64,000 bases of DNA from Pilatotrama ljubarskyi (lineage: Eukaryota; Basidiomycota; Agaricomycetes; Polyporales; Polyporaceae). A model generated the notes under the pieces. That model was given only the letters and a program-made list of their open reading frames with translations, was not told the DNA's origin and searched no databases. The stretch lies in NCBI GenBank assembly GCA_022385805.1, contig MU277675.1:377018-441017 (forward strand), read 5' to 3'. Made by a program: the position numbers and the translations under genes. Shown here one piece after another: positions 11,468-23,291 of this stretch (position 1 is its first letter; the number at the start of each line of letters is the position of its first letter).

Positions 11468-11895
11468 TCCACTCGGATTGTAGCACCGTCGATTGTCGAG
11501 TTTGTCTTCCTGTCGCGTTTGTCATGCTATGCCTATCTTCGGGAGCACGATCTATGGGTACAGTCGCATTGCTTTGGGTATATACAAAGGATGAGATGCG
11601 TGATCGTGCGAGTGAGTGTCTGTTATGTGTAGGCGTCAGTGGGAATGCATATGATGGGGAAGTGTCACCGATGTGCAAGGCAGCAGGATACGTGTATGTA
11701 CAGGGTCGTGAAATGCGTGGAGAGGCCATGAACGCTCGTGAACTAGATACAGCGAAGGAAGATCCAGATGCTAGTAGTGGTACACAGATGATATGCATAG
11801 CGATGATAGCAGATGCGATGCGATGCGACGGCGACGGTGACGGTGACGGAGGGGACGGGGTCGAGTTACGGAGGTTCGCGCATGGCGCACAGCGC
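11468..11895. other. Convergent intergenic with short simple repeats
   Basis: This is the 3' flank of the L1-domain gene and of the MYND gene. It includes a short run of GATGC then GACGGT units near 11805-11850. No gene is supported; the long plus-strand frame starting at 11464 is antisense to the MYND gene. Confidence 0.5.
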
Positions 11896-12776
11896 TCAGT
11901 GCCATACCCAGGGGTCACGGTACTCTTTCTTGAAGACCTTCGTGACGAGCCCGCAGTTGTCGCAGGCGCGCTTGGTGGGTTCGTACATTTCGTTCGGGTA
12001 CGGCTGGCCGTGCGTCTCGGGGTGGCGGTCGCCCGAGTATGCCCGGCCGCGGCCGTTGGTGTGGTACCAGCGCGGCTCCATCAGGCAGTATTTCTTCCCA
12101 AAATTCGAATTTGGGCAGTAGCACGTCCCTGTATGTGCGGGATCCCCGTCAGCGTCTGTCTTTGTCTGAAGTGCCCGATGGCATCTCGTATCTACAGCGG
12201 GGTAAGGGCACCGCGCCGTTACCCTCGAGGCCGGTGACGTCTTCCGGACTGAGATCCGCACTGGGGGCGGCAGGAGGACGGCCCTGCGCCATGGGGACGT
12301 TGAGGAGAGAACATACCTCTGGAGTAGTGCGGCTCGCACGAGCCACAGGCCTGGTAGCCGCAATCCTTGCACAGGGCGAGTCGGCGGCCCTCGCCAACCT
12401 TGGCATTGCACCCGGTGCACTGACCGAGGGGTGGTCGCTTGGGCGGAGACATGGCGATCCGGGTGCTCATCTCGTTCAGTTTCTGGTGAGTCTTGCAAGA
12501 CTGCCGGTGCACATGCCAGTTCGTGCTCTGGCACCGCGGTCTGTGCGAGCGTAGAGTCAGCACTTAGAGGACCAAGAGCATGCTGGATGCTTACGAGCAA
12601 TATCGAGTGGTTCGGCAGGCCGAGCAGGTGTAAGGTGCCTCCTTGTTGCAGACCTCGCAGAAGGCGAAGCCGCACCGCTCCTCCTCGAGCGGATGGGGTG
12701 GGTCCGGGATGAGCATCGCTGCGAGGGTGATGATGACCATTGCGCCGGCGATCGTCGACATCGACAGGAGGAACAT
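11896..12776 (-). CDS. MYND-type zinc-finger protein with N-terminal membrane segment (paralogue A)
   Basis: The start is the ATG at 12776 (MFLLSMSTIAGAMVIITLAA), a hydrophobic segment that could be a signal anchor. A split MYND finger follows: CEVCNKEAPYTCSACRTTRYC in the first exon, then RCQSTNWHVHRQSCKTHQKL in the second. A second Cys-rich module (CTGCNAKVGEGRRLALCKDC, then CGSCEPHYSRG) and a conserved tail come after. The tail carries CYCPNSNFGKKYC, MEPRWYHTNGRGRAYSGDRHPE and CDNCGLVTKVFKKEY, ending at a TGA at 11896-11898. MYND fingers usually bind proline-rich partners. I see no SET domain, so it is not a SMYD methyltransferase. The next gene (13091-13750) has the same order of modules, so the two are tandem duplicates. 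Biological role unknown. Confidence 0.8.
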
Positions 12777-13090
12777 AGTGGCGACGGACGAAGAGGAAAC
12801 CAGGACCGAGGACCAGAAAGGAGCGGAGAGGAGGTGGTGGTTCAGGACAACGCCGAACGCCCTTTGGCGCTCGGTGCCCGGCCGGGCATGCTCCTGCGCG
12901 TCTGTCACGCCGTGATGCAGCGCGTTGGACGCGTCGCGTCGCGTCTGTGGCGGACATTGCACAGCCGACAACGGAGCTTCGCACGAGAAGCTCGCGTGCA
13001 CAATCGATTCTTACTACATTTCAAAGAGCAGACAAGGGAATAAAAGAGCACCGGAGAGAGATGAAGCATGATCAGTATCTACCGCGCACA

Positions 13091-13750
13091 CTAGAAGCGG
13101 CTGGGATTGCAGTACTCCTTTCTGAAGACCTTCGTCACAACCCCGCAGTTGTTGCGTGCTCGCGGCTCCGGCTCGTACACTTCCTCGCCGTACTCCTCGC
13201 CAGGATACACCTCAGGATGGCGGTCGCCATTGTAGGACTTTCCCCTGCCATTGCCGTGATACCAGCGCGGCTCCATCTCGCAGTACTTGTTGCCAAAGTT
13301 GGAACCGGAGCAGTAGCAGGTACCTGTCGCAGTATCAAGGTATCAATACATACGACCCTAAACGTGGAGCGCGAGGGGAACAGACCGTTGTTAGAGTCGC
13401 ATACGCATGACTCGCAGGCGACATATCCACAGTCAGGACACTCGCCCTCGCAAGGGTAGTCCCGAGTGAACTTCACATTGCAGCCGGTGCAGCGTTTACT
13501 CTCAGGACGCGCACGGGGGGCTGCAGCGTGCTGGTCGTTGATGACATTCAGCATCTTCTGGATCTCGCATCCCTTCTTGTGTTTCTTCCAGTCAGCGGTC
13601 TGGCATGTCTCCCTGGACGCGTCTTATCAGCACGTTCACGATCTCTGCGAAAGCCTGAGATCGAGAGACGCACGAGCAGTACCGCGTATACGAGCACCCA
13701 GAGCAGACGAGGGTCGAGTCCTTATAACATACTTCGCAGGGCATCGGCAT
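13091..13750 (-). CDS. MYND-type zinc-finger protein (paralogue B)
   Basis: The start is the ATG at 13750 (MPMPCEVCYKD). The MYND finger is CEVCYKDSTLVCSGCSYTRYC, continued in the next exon with CQTADWKKHKKGCEIQKML. The middle Cys-rich module reads CTGCNVKFTRDYPCEGECPDCGYVACESC. The tail has CYCSGSNFGNKYC, MEPRWYHGNGRGKSYNGDRHPE and NNCGVVTKVFRKEYCNP, then a TAG at 13091-13093. The tail is clearly homologous to that of the gene at 11896-12776, about 300 bp away on the same strand. Unlike paralogue A it lacks the N-terminal hydrophobic segment, so the two copies probably sit in different places in the cell. In the last module the first Cys of the CxxC pair of paralogue A is Asn here. Function unknown. 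Confidence 0.8.
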
Positions 13751-13986
13751 GATGGCTGGGTATAGGACGAGAGAGCTGGTGGTGGTAGGACGAAAGTTTG
13801 AGTTCGGACTATGAAGGACCATTCATGTGCTGAAATAGCGGTCTCGAATTGAGAGGCTGCAGCCGAGGCGGCGCTCGAAATTATCACGTCTTATGGTAGA
13901 AAGGCCTCTCACCACCGCGCAGCCTGGGCGAGTTTATGCAACACTTTCAGAATACGTACCGTCCTCATACTGCAGGCCAGCTGGGA

Positions 13987-13993
13987 GATACTG
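13987..13993. repeat. Candidate target-site duplication, left copy
   Basis: GATACTG lies immediately outside the left inverted repeat (13994). The identical 7-mer lies immediately outside the right inverted repeat at 15046-15052. Confidence 0.55.
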
Positions 13994-14006
13994 CTCAGTC
14001 AAAAAT
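13994..14006 (+). repeat. Left terminal inverted repeat
   Basis: CTCAGTCAAAAAT, a perfect inverse match to 15033-15045. Confidence 0.65.
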
Positions 14007-15032
14007 GCCCCCGGGTCAGTATGCGCCAGTCTGCAAGAATCTGCAGATGAGTGCAAGTTGCAGAGTGCAACTGCTCTCATCTGCGTGCATCTGCGGTGGC
14101 GCTGCTGCTTTTGACAGCACCTGAGCCAAGGCCACGTCTTGTCTGGAATTTGAACCATTTCCCCCACCACGCGCCGCCGCGCTGTTCCCTGTCCTGCGCG
14201 AGGGGCGCAGCGTACAGTGCGTATTTGCTCAAAGTGAGACCAATGAGTTGCATTGTGTCAGTCCCATCGCAACGTCGTCGACCTCCGCATGTGGGCGCCC
14301 TCCGTTCTGTGAAGGGAAGTGACCTCCAGCGATGGATATATCTCTACCAGTCGATGTGTTTCGGGCGCATCGCCCTCTTCTTTCCTTACCACCACCATCC
14401 CGACCTCTCCCAACTTGCCGCCCTCCAAGTGCTCCTTTCACCCGCTTTAGAATGACTGCCATGTGCTATACTCGGTGAGCGCGGCTCTCAGCATGTGACG
14501 TTCACAGGACCGTACAATATGTTGTGCTGACTCTCCTGCAGAAAGTGACGCCTCGGGAGCTGACTGTATGCGTGTCATGACGAAGAGTAAGGGCACCGGT
14601 AAGCTACCGCTCGTTCTTCTCGGCGTTTTCTCCCCATTGAACTGACAATGGCATAGGGGGCCGCGCCAACGAAAGCGGAGGGAACAGGTGATGGTGCACC
14701 TCAGCAACGGACTCGGACCAAGCGCGCGAGCAGGGGTTGCGAAGTTACGTAGGTCGTTGGTATATGGGGATGTACTGTATATAGGAGTGCTTTGAATGCA
14801 TAAACTCCTCTGCTATCATATGCATCAATCTGCGTGTGTACGGACGTAAACGAGGCCTGCCAAGGTCGTGAGAGCGCAGGTTCACGCAGATTCTATATGC
14901 GGATTACATACAGGTGCATATGGCCACAGAAGGTTGCGGACGAACATCTGCACCAGTGCAATTTTTCTGCATCTGTCTGCATCCATCTGCACTCCCCGAT
15001 TTCTCCAGATATTCCCAGCTCGGCGCGGAGGG

Positions 15033-15045
15033 ATTTTTGACTGAG
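15033..15045 (-). repeat. Right terminal inverted repeat
   Basis: ATTTTTGACTGAG on the plus strand, the exact reverse complement of 13994-14006. Confidence 0.65.
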
Positions 15046-15052
15046 GATACTG
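15046..15052. repeat. Candidate target-site duplication, right copy
   Basis: GATACTG, identical to 13987-13993 and directly abutting the right inverted repeat. Confidence 0.55.
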
Positions 15053-15369
15053 GCCGACATGATGGCAGCAGCTGAATTATCATGTCAGCACCAAGAGATC
15101 TCGCACGGAGTGCAGCGCAGGGGACCCCAGAAACTCTGTTTAGCCTTGTTACCATTATGGCAGCGCCCCTCTGGCACCGAGACGCGATTACTGCTGTTGC
15201 TAAACTGCTCTCCCTCCGCCCAACTACCCGCCGCTCAAACGACCGACAGTCCATGTCCGTCGTCGTGCGCTGAGCGGTGCCGCCGTGCTGACTACGCCTC
15301 TGTTTTCGTCTGGACACGTCCGATCACTCTCTTTCGCCGCCCATCACGTTCTCTAGTACGACTTTCGCC

Positions 15370-18300
15370 ATGTCTGCAACGCCGTCCGGTTCGGGTTCGA
15401 ACAAGCTACTTAATGCATATGTTCGTCTTCGTGCTGCGCTTAGCTTCGAATGCGGGTGCTGATAGTGGTATTAGCAATTGGGAGATTCGCTCGGCAAGGG
15501 TGCCTTCGGCCAAGTCTACCGTGCGTATATGCTCAGCCACGCAGCCTTCGCAGCGTATCTGAGGCCATGACATAGGTGCACTCAACTGGGCGACGGGAGA
15601 GACGGTGGCAATCAAGGAAATACAGCTGAGCAACATCCCGAAGAGCGAGATTGGGCAGATTATGGTGCGTGAGGATACCTAGACACAGTGCAGCACCGAT
15701 TGCTGACCCTGGGACGCGTCTCGCAGTCCGAGATCGATTTGCTCAAGAACCTGAACGTGAGTCCTGCATTCCAGCTCGCATCGCTATTGCCCCTCGATTG
15801 TACCCTCGCTCTGGTTCGTTGCGAACGCGTTCGGTATGCGAGGTACCTGATCGTCAGGGACGCCTTCGCTAAGTGCTGGATTATGCGTACCTGATACATT
15901 CGATCTCCATGCATGCCTCTCTGCTCTCCGCACTTTGCTGCTCAGGATCTCTGCGCCGGAAATCTTAGGCGGCGATCACGTCCCTACCTTCGCTGAAAGC
16001 TGACGATATGCTCATCTAGCATCCCAATATCGTGAAGTACAAGGGTTTCGAGAAGACGCGGGAGTACTTGTATATTATTCTAGAGTACGTCCATCACCCG
16101 CCTACTATGCCCCCACTCGGACCGACGATCTGTAAAGATTCTGCGAGAACGGCTCTCTCCACAACATATGCAAGAAGTTTGGCAAGTTCCCCGAAACGCT
16201 GGTCGGCGTGTACATCTCGCAGGTGCTCGAAGGGCTCGTCTATCTGCACGACCAGGGTGTCATCCACCGCGACATCAAGGGCGCGAATATTCTGACGAAC
16301 AAGGATGGGTGCGTCAAGCTGGCTGATTTTGGTGTGGCCAGCAGCACTGCTACCGGTGCCGTTCGCGACGATGCGGTGGTTGGGAGTCCATATTGGAGTA
16401 AGTGGGTATGCTTCGTGTGTGTTGCTTATTGTCTAACTGTACTCTCAGTGGCACCGGAGGTGATTGAGCAGTCTGGTGCGACGACTGCGTCAGATATCTG
16501 GTTTGTCCCGCCTCTTCGGTCTCGTCCTACTCGACAACTTGCTTATCATGCGCATACAGGAGCGTAGGCTGCACGGTAATCGAGCTACTAGAGGGCAAGC
16601 CGCCATATCACTTCCTGGACCCCATGCCCGCCCTCTTCCGTATTGTGAATGACGACAGCCCACCGATACCGGAAGGTGCCTCGCCCATTGTCAAGGACTT
16701 CCTGTATCACTGCTTCCAGAAGGACTGCAACCTGCGCATATCCGCGAAGAAGCTGCTCAGGCACCCGTGGATGGTCGCGGCGCGGAAGCAGATGGCGGGC
16801 CACCAGGGGGAGAGGGCGGCGGAGGGAACGAGCAACGGGAATGGAGTCACGAAGCGGCCGACGAGCAATTATAATTATGACGAGGCCGTGCTCAAGGTGC
16901 AGGAGTGGAATGAGGCGCTCAAATGTAAGCGTACAGACCCGTTTGCCTAGTCCTCTCTGGAGTTCAGAGCTGACGATTGACTGCTAGCACCCTCGAAGCC
17001 ATCGAAGCATCCGGAGCGTAATCGCAAGCACTCTGCGCCCGGACGGCCGCTGTCTCCATTACCGTCACCGACGAACATGATCGCGTCTGTACAGGCTGCT
17101 TCATCCCTCGGCGTCCCGCAGCAGTCAATGCTCCTTGCATCACGAAAGCCGGGGTCGTTACCGAATCCCAAGATCCCACCCGTACCAGGTGCCCTGGGGC
17201 ATATTAGGGAGACACTGCCAATGCCGTTTATCCTCCAGCAACCCGAGGAACAAACGGACAATTGGGACGATGACTTTGAGGAGGGCATCTCGCTCACGAA
17301 GCTGCATGGTAGGAAGTCTTGTGTGTCCTGATGGCACGTCGGGCTAACTGGGCTGTAGCATTGGAGAAGACCCCGGCGGAAGATGAGAAGGCCGCGGAGG
17401 CGGACGACAACGCTCAGACAATCCGCCCCGGACGCAGTCCTCAAGGAATCGGGAGGACGGTGTCGCTGCCCGTGTCTAAGGCGCCGGAGCCTCAGATTGC
17501 GCCTATAGTGGAGGACTACTCTGATCTTGCGTTCGAAGAAGACGACGAGAAGCTGGAAGAGAAGGTCGCTGACTTCAAGGTATATGAGCCATCCTCTGTT
17601 TCGCGACAGGCGCTCACTATGGAGCTGTAGATGAAAAACTCGTTCCGGCGAGGTCTCTTCCATCCGAACGACATCAAGACGGTCGGGCTCGGTCCTCCTT
17701 CCCCGGGTCCAATGACAGCGCCACTGCCCGATCTTACGCATAGGCGGTCACGGCCATCCCTCAGCCCCATCGTCTCTCCCGGCCCGACTTCGAGTGGCCC
17801 CTCCTCCGCACGAGCGCACTCGCGGTCGTCGTCTTTCGTGGGGGCGAACTCGGATTCGTTCGGGCGCGCTCAGGCAGAACGGCTGCAGAGCGACTTTGGG
17901 AAGTATGCGGAGGACGATGATGAGGATTATGAGGATGTGTTCGGGAAGGCGAATGGCACATCCGCACAGCCGATGCAGACGCTGCAGCTGAATACGAGGT
18001 TGTCGAACAAGTCATGGGTTGGTACCTTTTTGTGTCTGCGGTTCTTGTCAATGCTTACCAAATTCGTAGTTGGGCGACGACGATGACGAGGAGGATCCGT
18101 TCGCTGAGGTATGTGTGAAGTTGCGCTTCGTAGAGTAATATTTGAGCCGACTGTACTGCACAGATTGACGAAGGCTATGCTGAGGAAGACCTCGAGGCGA
18201 ACCTGCAGCGCGACAAGTATGCACGACTCTGCAACACGGTCACCCAGCTCATCGACGAGCTCACCCCTTCTGCCCCGGACTTCCAACTTCGGGATGCCTG

Positions 18301-20435
18301 CGATCAGCTTGTCAGTCTACATGCTCTTCGTCTCCAGAGATCGTCAAGCTGAGATTTTCCTTAGCTCAGCATCATACACGACACGCCGGAGATGCAGTCG
18401 CAGCTGGTTTCTGCCCACGGGATGCTGGCCATCCTGGAGGTGCTTGAGTCGAGGACGTCACGCGATGTGACGCTCAAGCTGCTGCAGATCATCAATGCGG
18501 TTAGTCGTAGAAAGTCTGTCGTCTCATATGATGTCTGATCGTGTCTTGTGTAGCTCGTCACAGCTGACATGGGCTTCCTGGAGAGCTTCTGCCTGATTGG
18601 GTACGTCTCTGTTCCGACTTCTGATACAGCTTGCTCACAGTGGCCGAAGAGGAATCCCGGTTGTCATGGGTTTGTAGACTAATGATCTCTTTCCGTGAGA
18701 CATACTCATGTGCGAGCAGGATTCACGTCCAAGAAGTACCCGTCAGAGTGTCGTTTCGAGGCTTCCCACTTCATCCGCTTGCTCTGCCACTCTTCAGTCC
18801 TGACATTGCAGATGTTCATCTCGTACGTCTCATATCCCGGTCGATGTCCTGCCAGTCGAACTGAACTGCTTGTTACCAGATGTCGTGGACTGAAGGTTCT
18901 CGTCGACCTACTGGATGAAGACTACACAGAGCAATCCGAGCTCGTTGTTCACGCGCTCAACGGCATCTGTAGTGTCTTCGAGCTCCAAAGCCCCACGACG
19001 AAGAACGACTTCTGCCGCATGTTCATCCGGGAGGGCCTCCTCGACCCACTTTCGTCGGCTTTGCTCAACGTCATGAGCAGTCGCGGGGCGGCCGCTGCGG
19101 ACATGAACAAGAAGATCATCCAGATCATCCTGGTGTTCTGCCAAGTTTCTCAATCCGACATCCATGTCCGCAACGCGCTTGGGACTCGCAAAGTTGTGCG
19201 GCGTGAGTACCCGACTACCATCCAAGTCTGCTCATCACTAACCAGACCGGGCATTCAGGTCTGCTGAGGGCGTGCGAGCTACTCGACCCTGAGTACCTCG
19301 TGCAGATGCTGAAGGCGGTCAAACACTTGTCGATGAACGCCAACTTGCTCGAAGTTCTGCAGAATGCGAATGCCATCGAGATCCTTGTCAAGATCCTCGA
19401 TGAGCAGAGCTCTGGGCCTTACGGCACGGTATGCACGCCAGTCGTTCAATAGCATCCATTCAGACTGACGCGGGTTCACAGGAAATGTCCAATCACATCT
19501 TCCAGACGTGCTACAACCTCTGTCGGCTCAACAAGTCGAGACAGGAAGAAGCTGCTCAAGCCGGCATCATCCCGAGCCTCAAGCGAGTCATTGAGTCCAG
19601 CTCACCGCTCAAGCAGTTCGCCCTTCCCATCCTCTGCGATCTTGCGAGTGCAGGGAAGAGCTGCAGGATCCTGCTCTGGCAACATGACGGCTTGTCGATG
19701 TATCTACGTCTTCTCGAAGACCCCTACTTCCAAGTCAGCGCACTGGAAGCCATTCTATCCTGGTATGTCTCCGCGGTGGGCTATAGTGGGTGTGGCTGAT
19801 GGGCCGTCAGGTTGCAAGATGAAACGGCTAGAATAGAAGACGAGCTGATGAAGCCGGATTCGCTGGACGCCCTCCTTCGCTGCTTCGTCTCGGCCAAGGC
19901 CAACTCCTTCGAGAACCTCCTCGACCCCTTCTTGAAGATTTTCCGCATCTCCACCAACATCACCATCGGTGTCTCAAAGTCGCAGTTCTTCAAGCGGCTC
20001 ATCGACAAACTAGGTTCAAGCAAGGCCGTTGTGCGGCTCAATCTCCTCCGTATCCTGCGGACGGTCTGCGACGTCCACCCCAACCGCGCGATGTTGGTGG
20101 AGCGTTACGGCATCTACGATATCGTCGCGAAGCTCAGCAAGGAAGACGTCGCTGTTCTTGTTCGGGAGCTTGCCAGGGAGATCGTCCCTACGCTTGCCCC
20201 GGCGCTCAAGCCCTCCGCGAGGCTGGCGAAGGGCATCGACACTCCCAAGTCAGCGAAAGCCATTGCCCCTAAGCGTATGAGGCGCCATGCATCCGAGTCG
20301 CTGGCAGGCAACCCCGTTGGCGTCGTGGGCACAGTGAACGGAGTCCGCGCCTCGGTGCGCAATGCTACAGGCAATGGAAGACCGTCTCGGCACCAGCTGA
20401 ACGACATACCCTGGCAAGGGTCGGAGCGGCGTTAA
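15370..20435 (+). CDS. sepH: Septation-initiation-network protein kinase, Cdc7/SepH family
   Basis: This is a Ser/Thr kinase of the STE group, orthologous by architecture to fission yeast Cdc7 and Aspergillus SepH, which act at the spindle pole body to trigger septation. Exon 1 is 15370-15420 and exon 2 begins at 15475, giving [18 protein letters not shown]. The kinase domain continues with VAIKEIQL (VAIK lysine), [23 protein letters not shown] (catalytic loop), KLADFGVAS (DFG), GSPYWMAPEVIE (activation segment and APE) and HPWM near residue 260. After a linker of about 500 disordered residues comes a long helical ARM/HEAT-like C-terminus, for example [19 protein letters not shown] and [18 protein letters not shown]. 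It ends QGSERR at a TAA at 20433-20435. There are many short introns. The C-terminal repeats are typical of this family and separate it from other STE20/STE11 kinases. Confidence 0.92.
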
Positions 20436-21061
20436 TCCTTATGTAGATATATACTTCCCTAGGTTCCTTTCTCCAAGTCGGTTCTGGTAGCTCTTACGTT
20501 CCTTTGCTTTCGAGGTCGCCTGCGTTAACATCATCATGCACTCTCCTTTGGTCTGTCCGTCGCATATCGCATCCATCGTTATTTGCATTTAACCATCACA
20601 TACCGCGCATTACATTCATACCTACAGCTGGCCTAATACGTGTAGTCTCCGTCAGTGTGCATCGAGAATGTCAGAAGAATGTGACTCTCGATCTCCGTTA
20701 TTGAACTCAGCTGAAGAGTTGATCTCGCCTGGAGACGACTATGAAATGCGTAAGAAAAGGCTGCTTAGGCCATTAGCAAACGCCGTTAGATAGTGGCGCC
20801 TTCCCTTATCACGCGGACTGAAGTACTCTCAAGTCGATCAATATCGGTGTCATAGCATGTTATAATCTGCGGTTACCCGAATAATCAACTCACACAAGTC
20901 GCGCTTTCGGCGTTACTCGACGTCGGGCTCTCCGCCTTCTCCTACGACGACGACGATCGACGACGACCCGCTGCGCTTCGTTTCTCTCCTTACTTGAACT
21001 CTTCATTCTTGAAGGCAGTCCTCACGCTGTTTGGCTTTCTCATTACTTCCCATTCCGGCCC
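20436..21061. other. Intergenic, likely promoter of the CaaX protein gene
   Basis: This contains the kinase 3' flank and a pyrimidine-rich stretch before the ATG at 21062. No further gene is recognised. Confidence 0.5.
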
Positions 21062-23291
21062 ATGGCCTTGACCGCTACCGCCCAATCAGCCTTGCCTCGA
21101 GAACCCGCCTGGGACGAGGTCATTGTGCCTGCTCTTCGCAAACGTAATCCATTCCTGCGCGAGTGAAACATGCAACGTACCTGACTTTGTTCCTAGGGCT
21201 CAAGGACGAAAGCAATGCTCTTGCCAAACGCATCTCCGCTGCATCCATCACGTCGAGCGAAGATCACCCAGGCCAGTACTACGCTACCAGTCCCATACCG
21301 TCAAGCTCGCAGTCCAGACCTAGCGCCATTCCGCGTCCAAGCTTACAACAGTCGCGGACGGCTGATTTATACTCGACCAAACAGGCCGGTGCCCACTCCC
21401 CACCTTACCAGCGCGCCCGCGCCCTCTCGCAGCCATACCCTTTCGACCCTGCTAATCCCGCTGACTTGCCGCCTTCGCCGCCTTCCGACTATTCACGATC
21501 TATCTCGCCTGCGAATGTGCCAAAGGGCACCCGCATCCCCGTGTCACGCAGGCGAACGGGCAGCACCTCCAGCCAGGCTCACTCGACATACAGTGCCAGC
21601 GCTGGACGGACGAACGGGAGGCCAAACGGGGAGGCGTCCGATGGACCGCCTTTGTCACCGGTGGAGGAGAGGATGCAGTCACACACTTCGAGGTCGACGG
21701 TGCGCGTGCCTCGGCACAAAGTGTCCGACATCTTCAACGAGCAAGCGCCTTTCGTCCCGAACTCCCTCTCCTCATCCCAGAGCAACTTCGATGTTGGTCG
21801 CCAGTCCCCCGACCGCATGTCTACCGACTCAGAAGAGCATCCATTCGAGCACTGGTATCGCGGCGACGTTGCGCGGAACGGAGGCGTGGGCGAGCTGCGC
21901 GTGGCTCGACGCCAGGAGATGCTCGATATAGCGAACTACGGCCACACGCTTCGGAAGGCGTCCGGCAAGCATACACCAGGCGGCACGTCAGCACGGTCGC
22001 GTTCTAGCTCTAGAGGACGAGAGATGGCCAACGGGCGATCTCATGCTCGCTCACGCGCAGGTAGTGTGGGAGCGAGGGAGAGCATATACATTGATCAGGA
22101 GGAAGCTGTGGCGGAGGCAGGCATGGTGTTGGACGAGCGGCCGCTCACAGACCTGGAGGATGAAGGTTATGGTGACCAGGACGAAGAGTATTACACGGAT
22201 CCGGTCCAGCCACATCCGAACGGTTCCATTTCCTCTCCATCTCTTGACCGCAGTGACACCCCGACTAGTCGCTATACCCAGAACACCGCCCGCAGTCGAA
22301 TACCTCAACCTGCTACACGTCCTTCTGCATCTCCCAAAACAGGTACCCCCACCAAACCTACCCGCAGCGCATCGGAGACCGGCGCATCCACATCATCTGC
22401 ACCGGCATCTTCTCCCAAGATGTCTCGCACGACCTCTCAGCAGAAGGCACAGTCTCCTTCCTCTGCGACCTCTCAGGCACAACAAACTCCCACTGCGAAA
22501 CGGAGAGCTAAAAGCCCGGCTACTGCAGCCTCGGCCTCGGCCGCGAAGAAGGCTAAGGCCAAGTCTCCGCCTTCTTCCATGCAGAAGCGACCTACGCAGA
22601 AGGAGGAGAATCGTAGATCCATAGGACAGTATCCCATGCCTGAGGGTGATGAGGATGCCATCCCGACGTGGACCCAGCCGGTACCCGCGAATGGCAACTG
22701 GGATGATGTGGGTACAGTGTCAATATATGGTGCTATGTTCTGACGTGAACATTGCCCCCAGGTTGTTATCCCTGTTGTCGCACGGAAGAAAGGTCTGGAT
22801 GGCCTCTACCAGACTGCGGATGGGAGCCCGAAACCCAAGGAGCCGGAGCCAGTGGTGTATGAACCTGTGAGTGAACCACCGTATTCCATAGATGCGTTCA
22901 CTCAATGACCACGATGAAGGCGCCCGGCACTTTCGGATACGACGCGACTAAGTACCGTCGGCGACAAAGTGGTAATCCGGAGCAGATTCAGATGGATGAG
23001 TTCGGACAGAGAGCAACTCGTCCAGAACAGGAGCTGTCCGTACCAAACAACGAGCACACCGTGACTTCTCAGGCCCCCTCTCCTATTCCACCCCTCACGC
23101 CGGCCGCTTTCGATCGTTCAAATCGTGCGCCATCGCCCCCGCCGTTCGCACATTACGCACAGTCCGAGAACGGACAGCGTTGCACGCCCCAGACCATGCA
23201 AGTGACAGCGAACCCGCAACCGTCCGGCAAGGAGCAACACGTCGTCGAAGAGGAGTCCGGCGGGGGCTGCTGCAAGTGCGTCATCATGTGA
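21062..23291 (+). CDS. Disordered protein with C-terminal CaaX prenylation box
   Basis: Four exons (21062-21143, 21197-22707, 22762-22866, 22920-23291) give about 689 residues. The N-terminus (LPREPAWDEVIVPALRKRLKDESNALAKR) looks helical. About 450 residues rich in Ser, Pro, Thr and Arg follow, with many SP/TP sites and Lys-rich patches (AKKAKAKSPPSS). A second conserved-looking block reads NWDDVVIPVVARKKGLDGLY, then APGTFGYDATKYRRR. The last seven residues are CCKCVIM. CVIM is a CaaX box, and Met at the last position predicts farnesylation. The two neighbouring cysteines could be palmitoylated, so the protein is probably tethered to a membrane. I do not recognise the family. There is no GTPase fold, so it is not a Ras or Rho protein despite its tail. 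Confidence 0.75.

Larger units (their letters stand above)
13994..15045. mobile_element. Non-autonomous TIR DNA transposon, about 1.05 kb, hAT-like by its subterminal repeats
   Basis: The ends are perfect 13-bp inverted repeats: CTCAGTCAAAAAT at 13994-14006 and its reverse complement at 15033-15045. Next to both ends lie clusters of CTGCA/TGCAGA-type motifs (about 14030-14100 and 14930-15000, with one at 14830). Such subterminal arrays are transposase-binding sites in hAT-type elements. The element is flanked by an exact 7-bp direct repeat. No transposase motif is visible in the roughly 1 kb interior, so it should depend on a helper element elsewhere. The superfamily is uncertain, because hAT elements normally make 8-bp duplications. 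It lies between paralogue B of the MYND genes and the SIN kinase, about 320 bp upstream of the kinase start. Confidence 0.65.

Noticed and set aside
9691..11472. Long antisense open frames (286 and 294 codons) opposite the L1-domain gene
   Set aside because: They are shadows of a GC-rich Ala/Lys/Pro coding sequence read backwards; products are low-complexity with no motifs, and the plus-strand gene is secure.
11464..12237. 257-codon plus-strand frame
   Set aside because: It is antisense to the last exons of the MYND gene, whose zinc motifs are unmistakable on the minus strand.
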